Shown piece by piece: positions 5,480-10,723 of a DNA stretch of 10,723 bases; the stretch's first letter is position 1; every line of letters begins with the position of its first letter. The DNA is taken from contig QQUK01000369.1 of assembly GCA_008501655.1 (NCBI GenBank), positions 1 to 10,723 on the forward strand. Direction: 5' to 3'. This stretch comes from Calditrichota bacterium. GTDB taxonomy: Bacteria; Zixibacteria; MSB-5A5; GN15; FEB-12. Below the pieces are notes generated by a model that had not been told where the DNA came from, did no database searches, and saw only the letters and a list, made by a program, of their open reading frames with translations. A program made the translations under genes and the position numbers.

Positions 5480-6439
5480 TTATTTATTATTCTGCTTTTT
5501 ATAATATTCGGCTTTGATAATATCAAGCATCTTATATCCATACGATGAATCTTTGGCAAAAAGAGTATGGAGGATTTCATCACTTGCATTATAATCACCG
5601 ATACCGGAATACGCGACACCCTTGGATATCAGAGCATTTATATTTGAAGGGTCCAGGGTCAGCACATGGTTAAATTGCTGTAAGCCGTTTTCGTAATTCT
5701 GCATTTTCATATACAGCAGTCCTAAAGACATATGGATATTGACATTGGTCGAATCATGTTTAATAGCTTTTTTGTAAGCATCCTCAGCCTCATCAAATTT
5801 GTTGAGATTTTTCTTGGTGGTAGCAAGGAAGTAATACAGTTCCGAAGTTATCTGACCGGTTGCAATACACTTTTCATAATACTCCTCTGCTTTAGGAAAA
5901 TTACCTGATGATGCATAGGCGTTGCCGAGATTAAACAAAGTTACGGCGTGATCCGGTTCGAGGGAGTCGGATTTATGCAGATAGGCGATAGCTTTTGCAT
6001 TCTGTCTTAATTTGATAAGTTCCTGGGCGCAGTTATTCAGGCAGAGTCCGTTTTGCGGATTGACTTCAAGAGCTTTTTCATAATATTCCACGGAGGTTTT
6101 ACTATCACCTTCGTTGGAATAAATGACACCTAAATTATTGAGCACATAAAAATCAACAGCATTCATTTTTACCGCTTGCAGAAAATACTCTTTAGCTTTA
6201 ACCGGCTGACCTTTTGCGGAGTAAATGATTCCGAGATTTTTTATAGCATCATAATATTCCGGATCTTTTTCTAAAATGAGATTATAGAGTTCTAATGCTT
6301 TGTCATACTTTTTATCAACAAGAGATTTTCCTGCTTTTTGAGAGAGTATTTGCAATGAATCATAATCACTTTGGGCATATGCAGATATTGAAGATACTAT
6401 CAGTATGATTATGGCGGTTATCAGATATTTTTTTAACAT
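5480..6439 (-). CDS. Exported TPR-repeat protein
   Basis: The 319-residue product is a signal peptide (MLKKYLITAIIILIVSSISAYA, cleaved before Q23) followed by about eight tandem tetratricopeptide repeats. Typical units are AIKNLGIIYSAKGQPVKAKE, NNLGVIYSNEGDSKTSVEYY and FNLGNAYASSGNFPKAEEYY. TPR arrays form a superhelix for protein-protein contacts; a periplasmic location is inferred, and no catalytic domain is fused. An upstream in-frame ATG at 6466 would add MSFFVDRNN. I prefer 6439 because it gives a standard signal peptide, has AGGA five bases before it, and sits about 30 bases after the predicted transcription start, whereas 6466 would have almost no leader. The gap to the DUF899 gene is 72 bases and carries its own promoter. 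No clear terminator follows; only a weak GTGTG/CACAC hairpin lies at 5424-5438. Confidence 0.88.
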   Translation of the reverse strand: MLKKYLITAIIILIVSSISAYAQSDYDSLQILSQKAGKSLVDKKYDKALELYNLILEKDPEYYDAIKNLGIIYSAKGQPVKAKEYFLQAVKMNAVDFYVLNNLGVIYSNEGDSKTSVEYYEKALEVNPQNGLCLNNCAQELIKLRQNAKAIAYLHKSDSLEPDHAVTLFNLGNAYASSGNFPKAEEYYEKCIATGQITSELYYFLATTKKNLNKFDEAEDAYKKAIKHDSTNVNIHMSLGLLYMKMQNYENGLQQFNHVLTLDPSNINALISKGVAYSGIGDYNASDEILHTLFAKDSSYGYKMLDIIKAEYYKKQNNK

Positions 6440-6477
6440 ATTATTCCTATCGACAAAAAAGCTCATTCGTTTGTCCT

Positions 6478-6506
6478 ATTATACTAAAAAAGAGCAGGTT
6501 TGTCTC
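6478..6506 (-). promoter_or_regulatory. Sigma-70-like promoter for the TPR gene
   Basis: On the minus strand GAGACA (6501-6506), a 17-base spacer and a perfect TATAAT (6478-6483) lie between the DUF899 stop and the TPR gene. Transcription would start near 6471, giving a leader of about 30 bases to the ATG at 6439. The -35 box matches consensus at four of six positions. Confidence 0.5.
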
Positions 6507-6511
6507 AGAAA

Positions 6512-7060
6512 TTAATAGTCAAACTTTTCGGGCAATAAATCATAAAAATGCCAGACCGAGCAGAAATCATCTCCGGGGCCGAACATTGATTGAGCTACTA
6601 ATTCAATGGAACCGTCATCATTTTTACGGAATGTTGATACTCCCGGCCAGAGTGATTTATCATCTTTAAAACCTAAATCTTTTGTAAAGCTGCTATCAGA
6701 GGCATTATACATCGGGAAGGTCCAGCCCTGTTTTTCAGCAAATGCTTTTTGTTTTTCCAGAGAATCATGGTTTACTAATACAAATCCGGCTTTATCGGCA
6801 AAATGCCGGTAAATTCCTTCAAACCCATTTGCCCACATAGTGCAGAATTTACATCCCTGCCCCATGTTATGTATGGTGATGAGATATCTCTGTTCACCGA
6901 ACAGTTCTGAGAGTTTTACTTCATTATTGTCTGCATTTTTAAAAAGATAGTCTTCAACTTTGACCGGGTCGAGGTTATGTTTGAGTGAAGCGAGCTGTTT
7001 TTTCTTCTGTAAAAGCTCCTCTTCCAGTTTTTCGATTTCGGGTGATGATAAGATAGGCAT
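6512..7060 (-). CDS. DUF899-family thioredoxin-like protein
   Basis: The 182-residue product has a charged helical N-terminus (KLEEELLQKKKQLASLKHNL) and then a thioredoxin/peroxiredoxin-like fold. Visible features are LSELFGEQRYLITIHNMG, a CxxC-type pair C70-C73 in GQGCKFCTMW, FVLVNHDSLEKQKAFAEKQG, WPGVSTFRKNDDG, and the family-like end MFGPGDDFCSVWHFYDLLP. A thiol redox role is inferred from the CxxC and fold; the true substrate is not known. There is no signal peptide, so it is cytosolic. AAAGGAG lies 6 bases upstream, right after the SRPBCC stop (13-base gap), so it is the third gene of the arsR-SRPBCC operon. This gene trio recurs in other bacteria, from general knowledge. Confidence 0.87.
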   Translation of the reverse strand: MPILSSPEIEKLEEELLQKKKQLASLKHNLDPVKVEDYLFKNADNNEVKLSELFGEQRYLITIHNMGQGCKFCTMWANGFEGIYRHFADKAGFVLVNHDSLEKQKAFAEKQGWTFPMYNASDSSFTKDLGFKDDKSLWPGVSTFRKNDDGSIELVAQSMFGPGDDFCSVWHFYDLLPEKFDY

Positions 7061-7073
7061 AGATTCTCCTTTG

Positions 7074-7535
7074 TTATGCTATAGGTTCAAAAAATTTTGA
7101 TAACGTTTCCATGATACCAGACCAGCCCTGAGTATGGTGATCTTTATCAGCTTCGATTTTAAATTTAGTGTGGGTGAGTAAAAGCTCCGAACCGGATTTA
7201 GTCGGAGTAAAGTCAAATGTTACAAGAGTTTCTTTCTCTTTTGATTCATGTTCCCAGCACCAGGTGAATGAAATTTTAGAGTTTGGGATTATTTCAACAT
7301 ATCTCCCGGCTACGATATATTCCATATTCTTTTCTAAATCTTTCATTCCAAACCGGTAAGCTCCATCTATTTTGAAATCCATTTCAATAAAACTGCAGGG
7401 CAAGCCATCATTGACCGACCACCATTTTGCCATATACTCTTTGGTGGTGAAAGCTTGGAATAAACTTTCAAGCGGAGCTTTAAATTCAGTTTTAATTTTT
7501 AGCGTATACTCTTCTTGTTTCAAATGTTCATTCAT
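7074..7535 (-). CDS. SRPBCC (AHSA1-like) domain protein
   Basis: The 153-residue product shows the START/Bet v1-like helix-grip fold of the AHSA1 (Aha1 C-terminal-like) family. Strand 1 is YTLKIKTEFKAPLESLFQAF, followed by KEYMAKWW, DFKIDGAYRF, GRYVEIIPNSKISFTW, ETLVTFDFTP and the closing helix GWSGIMETLSKFF. The fold has a deep cavity for hydrophobic ligands; the ligand here is unknown. Its start overlaps the end of the ArsR-type regulator gene by 8 bases (ATG at 7535 within the regulator's last codons, AAAGAG just upstream), so the two are translationally coupled. Pairing of an ArsR-type regulator with an AHSA1 protein is common across bacteria, and the regulator probably controls this gene. 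Confidence 0.9.
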   Translation of the reverse strand: MNEHLKQEEYTLKIKTEFKAPLESLFQAFTTKEYMAKWWSVNDGLPCSFIEMDFKIDGAYRFGMKDLEKNMEYIVAGRYVEIIPNSKISFTWCWEHESKEKETLVTFDFTPTKSGSELLLTHTKFKIEADKDHHTQGWSGIMETLSKFFEPIA

Positions 7536-7875
7536 CTGAGTCTCTTTCTTTATTTTCTAAATATTGTTTTAAACTGCCAAGTTTTGTTTCCCAGAATCGG
7601 CTGTAATATTCAAGCCAATTGTATGCGTCCCGCATCGGTTTCGTATTTAATGAGATTATATGAACACGGCCGTCAACCTTCCGGTTTACCATACCGCATT
7701 CCTCTAAAATTTTGATATGCTTGGAAACAGCCGGAAGTGACATTTCATACGGCTTTGCTATTTCCATGATAGTCAGATCGTCTTGTTTGGTAAGACGAAA
7801 CAGTATCTCTCTGCGGGTTGTATCTGAGAGGGCATAAAATGTCCTATCAATCTGTTGAGTATCATATTTAACCAT
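7528..7875 (-). CDS. ArsR-family winged-helix transcriptional regulator
   Basis: The 115-residue protein has a winged helix-turn-helix: ALSDTTRREILFRLTK, the first helix IMEIAKPYE, the recognition helix MSLPAVSKHIKILEECGMV (45-63), then the wing RKVDGRVHIISLN. It lacks the ELCVC metal site of arsenic-sensing ArsR and has one cysteine (C60), so it is unlikely to sense arsenite. The C-terminus (YNWLEYYSRFWETKLGSLKQYL) is typical of regulators coupled to AHSA1 genes. It heads the operon with the SRPBCC gene (8-base overlap) and the DUF899 gene. No Shine-Dalgarno precedes the ATG. A -35/-10 pair places the transcription start at the ATG itself, and a perfect palindrome covers the start codon, so autoregulation and leaderless translation are likely. 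Confidence 0.92.
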   Translation of the reverse strand: MVKYDTQQIDRTFYALSDTTRREILFRLTKQDDLTIMEIAKPYEMSLPAVSKHIKILEECGMVNRKVDGRVHIISLNTKPMRDAYNWLEYYSRFWETKLGSLKQYLENKERDSDE

Positions 7876-7887
7876 ACGGTTAAATAT
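7864..7887. promoter_or_regulatory. Perfect palindrome over arsR-type start codon, probable operator
   Basis: ATATTTAACC and GGTTAAATAT are perfect 10-bp arms separated by four bases. The palindrome runs from the -10 region through the start codon (7873-7875) into codon 5. Its position lets a dimeric regulator block transcription, and the first gene product is itself an ArsR-type dimer, so autorepression is inferred. Confidence 0.7.
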
Positions 7888-7910
7888 ATATTATGGACTT
7901 ATTTTGTCAA
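7883..7910 (-). promoter_or_regulatory. Promoter of the arsR-SRPBCC-DUF899 operon
   Basis: On the minus strand a consensus TTGACA (7905-7910) is followed after 16 bases by TATATT (7883-7888). An alternative register with 17 bases gives ATATTT. The start site, about 7 bases on, falls at 7875-7876, which is the ATG. This leaves no room for a ribosome-binding site. Confidence 0.65.
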
Positions 7911-7920
7911 TACTTTTTTT

Positions 7921-7955
7921 AAAATAAAAAAACGGTCTGTCGCCACAGACCGTTT
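7921..7955 (-). terminator. Rho-independent terminator downstream of rex
   Basis: On the minus strand a perfect 11-bp stem (AAACGGTCTGT/ACAGACCGTTT) with a 4-base loop runs into a T-rich tract (TTTTTTTATTTT). It lies 66 bases after the rex stop and insulates the arsR-type operon promoter, which begins just downstream. Confidence 0.9.
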
Positions 7956-8021
7956 ATCTTAAGAAGACACTTAAAAAAGAGGTTACTTCGACTCTTCCTT
8001 GAGTAAGAAGAATCTCTATTC

Positions 8022-8684
8022 TTATCTAACGTTTTTCGGAGTATGATTGTTCATTATTGCAAATGAGAGATATTCCAGCTCCATAGACATATTTTCATTT
8101 CTCAGGTACACATCCGGGGGGACTTTCAGATTTATTGGGGCAAAATTCAGAATAGCTTTTACACCGGCTCTGACAACATCATCGACCATATATTGCGCAA
8201 CCGTAGCCGGTACAGTCAAAATAACCATTTCTATATTAGCATCACGGATTTCTTTTTCCAGATTCTGGATATCCGAGACGGTAATTCCTTTATGATTGGA
8301 ACCGATCTTTCGCTGGTCATTATCGAACAGTTTTACAATATGAAATCCCTGTCTGGTGAATTCTTTATAGCTTACCAGAGCTGAACCGATGTTACCGATA
8401 CCGACTACAGCGATTCGCCAGACTCTGTTAATACCAAGGATTTCTGCTATTTTCCCTTTGAGTTCGCCGACATCGTAACCAAGACCGCGGGTTCCGAAAG
8501 AACCAAAAAACGAAAGATCTTTTCTTACCTGTGCCGGAGTCAGTTTTTCCCTTTTTGCGAGTTCTTTCGAAGAGACTGTATCAAAGCCTTCTTTTTCCAA
8601 AAGTGATAAAGTTCGGAAATACATAGAAAGCCGGTGTATCGTTGATTCTGATATTCTCTTTTTCAAATTGGTATCAGTAGTCAT
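8022..8684 (-). CDS. rex: Redox-sensing transcriptional repressor Rex
   Basis: Rex represses anaerobic or fermentative and respiratory genes when NAD+ is high and leaves DNA when NADH rises. The 220-residue protein has the family layout. The N-terminal winged helix (about 12-80) contains ISESTIHRLSMYFRTLSLL, SSKELAKREKLTPAQVRKDL and SFFGSFGTRGLGYDV. The Rossmann domain has GIGNIG (95-100) and the acidic LFDND (119-123) that contacts the adenosine ribose. Further family motifs are ILTVPA and ILNFAPINLKVP, and the C-terminal helix for domain swapping is MELEYLSFAIMN. AAGGAG lies 10 bases before the ATG. It has its own promoter with a Rex operator just downstream, so it is autoregulated, and a strong terminator follows. 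The alr gene lies 205 bases upstream on the same strand. Confidence 0.97.
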   Translation of the reverse strand: MTTDTNLKKRISESTIHRLSMYFRTLSLLEKEGFDTVSSKELAKREKLTPAQVRKDLSFFGSFGTRGLGYDVGELKGKIAEILGINRVWRIAVVGIGNIGSALVSYKEFTRQGFHIVKLFDNDQRKIGSNHKGITVSDIQNLEKEIRDANIEMVILTVPATVAQYMVDDVVRAGVKAILNFAPINLKVPPDVYLRNENMSMELEYLSFAIMNNHTPKNVR

Positions 8685-8732
8685 AACTGCAGAACTCCTT
8701 AACGATCGGATACAATAAATTATTCCAATTAC

Positions 8733-8750
8733 ATGTGAATTGCTTCACAA
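8733..8750 (-). promoter_or_regulatory. Rex operator (ROP)
   Basis: On the minus strand the site reads TTGTGAAGCAATTCACAT, which matches the Rex consensus TTGTGAA-N4-TTCACAA at all but the last base. It lies 3 bases downstream of the -10 box and covers the expected transcription start of rex. Bound Rex would block its own promoter. Confidence 0.88.
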
Positions 8751-8753
8751 GAA

Positions 8754-8782
8754 ATAATATCTTTTTCCATGATTAATGTCAA
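8754..8782 (-). promoter_or_regulatory. Sigma-70-type promoter of rex
   Basis: On the minus strand a consensus TTGACA (8777-8782), exactly 17 bases of spacer and TATTAT (8754-8759, one mismatch to consensus). The start falls near 8747, inside the Rex operator, giving a leader of about 63 bases. Confidence 0.85.
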
Positions 8783-8889
8783 GGGAAATATCGGTCGAAT
8801 AAAACAGAAACTTTAACAATGTTGTCTTACAGCGACTTATGAGAGCTAAAATACCTGATTGATCTTGTCGTCTATACTCTATTCGTGAT

Positions 8890-10044
8890 TTAGGGTACAA
8901 TCACCCGGTAGATTTCCGGCGAGAGGCGTGACAGAATTTCATAATTTATTGTATTTGACCAATCAGCAAGATTGTCGGCTGAGAGACTTTCCGAACCGTT
9001 TGCACCTACTAATGTCACTTCGGACTCAAGTTTCACTTTTGGAATATCGGTAATATCAGCCATCATCAGGTTCATACAGATCCGTCCCCGCAGAGGCGAC
9101 CGTTTGCCATTAATAAGGACATAGGCAAGGTTCGACATCGCCCGGCCATAGCCGTCATAATACCCGACCGGAAGAATAACAATCTTGGATTTTGCAGTTG
9201 TCCGGTATGTACAGCCATAACCGATGAACTGGTCGGTCTCCAGTTTTTTTATCTGAGTCACTCTTGTTTTCCAGCTTAAGACCGGGTCAAAAAGATTATT
9301 CTCACCACCCATCAATCTATGGGAAAGGTATGTCTCTTTGGACGGCCAGTAACCGTAGACTGCAATTCCGGGACGGACCATATCAAAATGGGTTTTGGAA
9401 AAGAGAATTGTCGCAGCTGAGGAGGCAGTATGACGAAAATCCGGTTTTATTTTATGTTCGGCAAGTATATCACAGAGCCGGTTAAATTCTTTTAACTGAT
9501 ATTCAGCATATTCATGATTGGTGGTATCTTCGATATTGGCAAAATGCATTGATGCACCAAACGGTTTTTCAAGAGATTTGAATTTTTTATAGACTTCAGC
9601 AAAGGCCGGGATATCTTTATCGATTATTCCCTGACGATTGGTTCCGGTCTCTAATTTGATATGGGTATTGACTTTGCGGTTAAACCGGTCAGCCCGTTTC
9701 CCAATCTGTTTCAGAAATTCAACATTAAAGATAACCGGTTCGACATCAAATTCAAGGACAGCATCAACATCGGATAATTCGACCGGTCCTAACAGCATGA
9801 TTTTTTTGCGCCACCCAGCCCGACGGCATTTTATTGCCTCCCGCATCGAATGAACGGTCAGATATTCAACCGAGTTGGTTTTAAGGAGCATAGTCACGAT
9901 TTCTTTGATACCATGACCGTAAGCGTTAGCTTTGACACAGACCGAAAGGAGCTTATCTCCGGCAAGTTTTTTCAGGGATGTGATATTTTTCTGGAGGGCT
10001 TTTTCAGAAAGCTCAATCCATTGTAGTTTTACATCAGGTGGCAT
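8890..10044 (-). CDS. alr: Alanine racemase
   Basis: This 384-residue PLP enzyme interconverts L- and D-alanine for peptidoglycan. The PLP lysine is K38 in VCVKANAYGHG at the start of the TIM barrel, and the catalytic tyrosine is Y276 in IGYGCTYRT. Other family motifs are HIKLETGTNRQG (K130, the usual carbamylated lysine position), FRHTASSAA, MVRPGIAVYG, PVGYYDGYGR and GRICMNLMMADIT. In the last motif the common MDQ is MNL, so Asp is replaced by Asn at a substrate-pocket position; whether that matters is unknown. The length is usual. No Shine-Dalgarno precedes the ATG at 10044; TATACA ends seven bases ahead, so a leaderless transcript is likely. No clear terminator follows, so some read-through into rex is possible. 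The lipoprotein gene ends 49 bases upstream. Confidence 0.96.
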   Translation of the reverse strand: MPPDVKLQWIELSEKALQKNITSLKKLAGDKLLSVCVKANAYGHGIKEIVTMLLKTNSVEYLTVHSMREAIKCRRAGWRKKIMLLGPVELSDVDAVLEFDVEPVIFNVEFLKQIGKRADRFNRKVNTHIKLETGTNRQGIIDKDIPAFAEVYKKFKSLEKPFGASMHFANIEDTTNHEYAEYQLKEFNRLCDILAEHKIKPDFRHTASSAATILFSKTHFDMVRPGIAVYGYWPSKETYLSHRLMGGENNLFDPVLSWKTRVTQIKKLETDQFIGYGCTYRTTAKSKIVILPVGYYDGYGRAMSNLAYVLINGKRSPLRGRICMNLMMADITDIPKVKLESEVTLVGANGSESLSADNLADWSNTINYEILSRLSPEIYRVIVP

Positions 10045-10050
10045 AGGCTA

Positions 10051-10081
10051 TGTATACACAAGAGAGGTTAAAAAGCAACAA
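10051..10081 (-). promoter_or_regulatory. Probable alr promoter (leaderless configuration)
   Basis: On the minus strand TTGTTGCTTT (10072-10081), 15 bases, then TATACA (10051-10056), with six bases before the alr ATG. The predicted start is the A of ATG. The same two blocks occur upstream of the lipoprotein gene at 10693-10722. Confidence 0.5.
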
Positions 10082-10093
10082 AAATGAATGAAG

Positions 10094-10684
10094 TCACTTT
10101 TTTGGGAAAAAACCAGGTCTAAGAAAGCTTCTTCCATATCCTTGTAATAATTCCTTAATTGTTACTGATGTAAACCTTTCGAAATACTCTGGTTCAGTAT
10201 ATAAAAATGATTCCCAAACAGTTTGATATTTATCAGCATCATTTGATTTTTTATCCAATAAGATTATTACAAGAAATCCAAATCGATTCATCTGGTCTTC
10301 GTACTTTTCTGTGAATGTTCCATAATAAGAATTTTGTTTTACAGAATTTGATGAATCCACATAGTTTATATTTAAATCATACTTATAAGTTAAAAGGAAA
10401 TCAGCATGGTTCATACTGTCTACTACTTTAAATCCATTTTGAATCAGTTCATTCTCTAACAGATCAAAAACTTTTATTTCAATAATGTTATTAGATTCAG
10501 GCTTTTGAACATAAACTGACTGAGCTTTATCAGGATTATAGTTTTCGTTATACGAAGAAGTAATATACATATCAAAGGGTGGATGATAAACTCTTGAAGT
10601 ACTGCACGACATGAAGATAAATGTAAATAAGTTAAATAAAAAAAGTACTTTCATAGTCAGTTGTACTTTTTCATTCAAAAGCAT
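10094..10684 (-). CDS. Lipoprotein with DUF4136-like domain
   Basis: The 196-residue product has a signal peptide ending in a lipobox (FTFIFMSC), so it should be lipid-anchored at the cysteine (residue 27 from this start). The mature part resembles DUF4136-type lipoproteins: an IEIKVFDLLENELIQNGFKVV helix-strand, ADFLLTYKYDLNINYVD, a loop, then FGFLVIILLDKKS and TVWESFLYTEP. The match is by pattern memory and is moderate; function is unknown for the family. Start choice is open. The ATG at 10684 lies two bases after the predicted transcription start. The ATG at 10654 gives a tighter signal peptide (MKVLFLFNLF), but no Shine-Dalgarno precedes it. The gene is clearly more AT-rich than alr next to it, which could mean a different origin. 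It is upstream of alr on the same strand. Confidence 0.75.
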   Translation of the reverse strand: MLLNEKVQLTMKVLFLFNLFTFIFMSCSTSRVYHPPFDMYITSSYNENYNPDKAQSVYVQKPESNNIIEIKVFDLLENELIQNGFKVVDSMNHADFLLTYKYDLNINYVDSSNSVKQNSYYGTFTEKYEDQMNRFGFLVIILLDKKSNDADKYQTVWESFLYTEPEYFERFTSVTIKELLQGYGRSFLRPGFFPKK

Positions 10685-10692
10685 ATGGTATT

Positions 10693-10722
10693 TGTATAAA
10701 AAGGAAAGAGATAAAGCAACAA
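10693..10722 (-). promoter_or_regulatory. Probable lipoprotein-gene promoter (near-leaderless)
   Basis: On the minus strand TTGTTGCTTT (10713-10722), 14 bases, then TATACA (10693-10698). The predicted start near 10686 leaves only two bases before the ATG at 10684. Its layout matches the alr promoter closely. Confidence 0.45.
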
Positions 10723-10723
10723 A

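Noticed and set aside
6440..6466. ATG at 6466 as start of the TPR protein
   Set aside because: It would put nine polar residues before the signal peptide and leave about five bases of leader after the predicted promoter; ATG at 6439 has AGGA and a normal signal peptide.
3020..7875. arsM and the ArsR-family gene as one arsenic-resistance system
   Set aside because: The genes lie on opposite strands about 3.6 kb apart, and the regulator lacks the cysteine metal site of arsenic-sensing ArsR.

Overview
The window comes from a Gram-negative bacterium. It carries a TonB-dependent outer-membrane receptor, a lipoprotein with a lipobox and several Sec signal peptides. The mix of a thiamin-riboswitch-controlled TonB receptor with a carboxypeptidase-like N-terminal domain, Rex, ArsM, an ArsR/SRPBCC/DUF899 cluster, moderate AT richness and many short hairpin-forming dispersed repeats suggests the FCB group (Bacteroidota or a candidate phylum such as Zixibacteria). 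That assignment is an inference, because no marker gene is present.

Left part (1-3019). A receptor gene on the minus strand runs off the left edge. Its leader carries a TPP (THI-box) riboswitch at 2195-2277, which marks it as a probable importer of thiamin or a thiamin precursor. Upstream, 2278-3019 has no gene. It is a dense patch of short inverted repeats, a 19-bp tandem repeat and duplicated fragments. One repeat copy also lies inside the receptor reading frame, just ahead of the signal-peptide core, and another lies in its leader.

Middle part (3020-6439). An arsenite S-adenosylmethionine methyltransferase gene (arsM) starts directly at the edge of the repeat patch. An exported SnoaL/NTF2-like protein follows on the same strand. 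These converge on a minus-strand gene for an unknown exported charged protein, with a minus-strand terminator between them. A secreted TPR-repeat protein gene with its own promoter follows.

Right part (6512-10723), all on the minus strand. A compact ArsR regulator / SRPBCC (AHSA1) / DUF899 thioredoxin-like operon has a perfect palindrome over the regulator's start codon. Next comes rex, the NADH/NAD+-sensing repressor, with a consensus-like sigma-70 promoter, a Rex operator directly after it and a strong terminator. Then come alr (alanine racemase) and a DUF4136-like lipoprotein gene. The arsR, alr and lipoprotein genes lack a Shine-Dalgarno sequence and have a -10 box placed so that transcription would begin at or within about two bases of the ATG. 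This suggests leaderless mRNAs. The alr and lipoprotein promoters also share a TTGTTGCTTT block 14-15 bp upstream of TATACA.

No tRNA, rRNA, CRISPR array, transposase or phage gene was seen. The observations most worth a second look are the thiamin-regulated receptor with repeat-derived N-terminal sequence, the leaderless promoter set, the palindrome on the arsR start codon, and the repeat patch itself.
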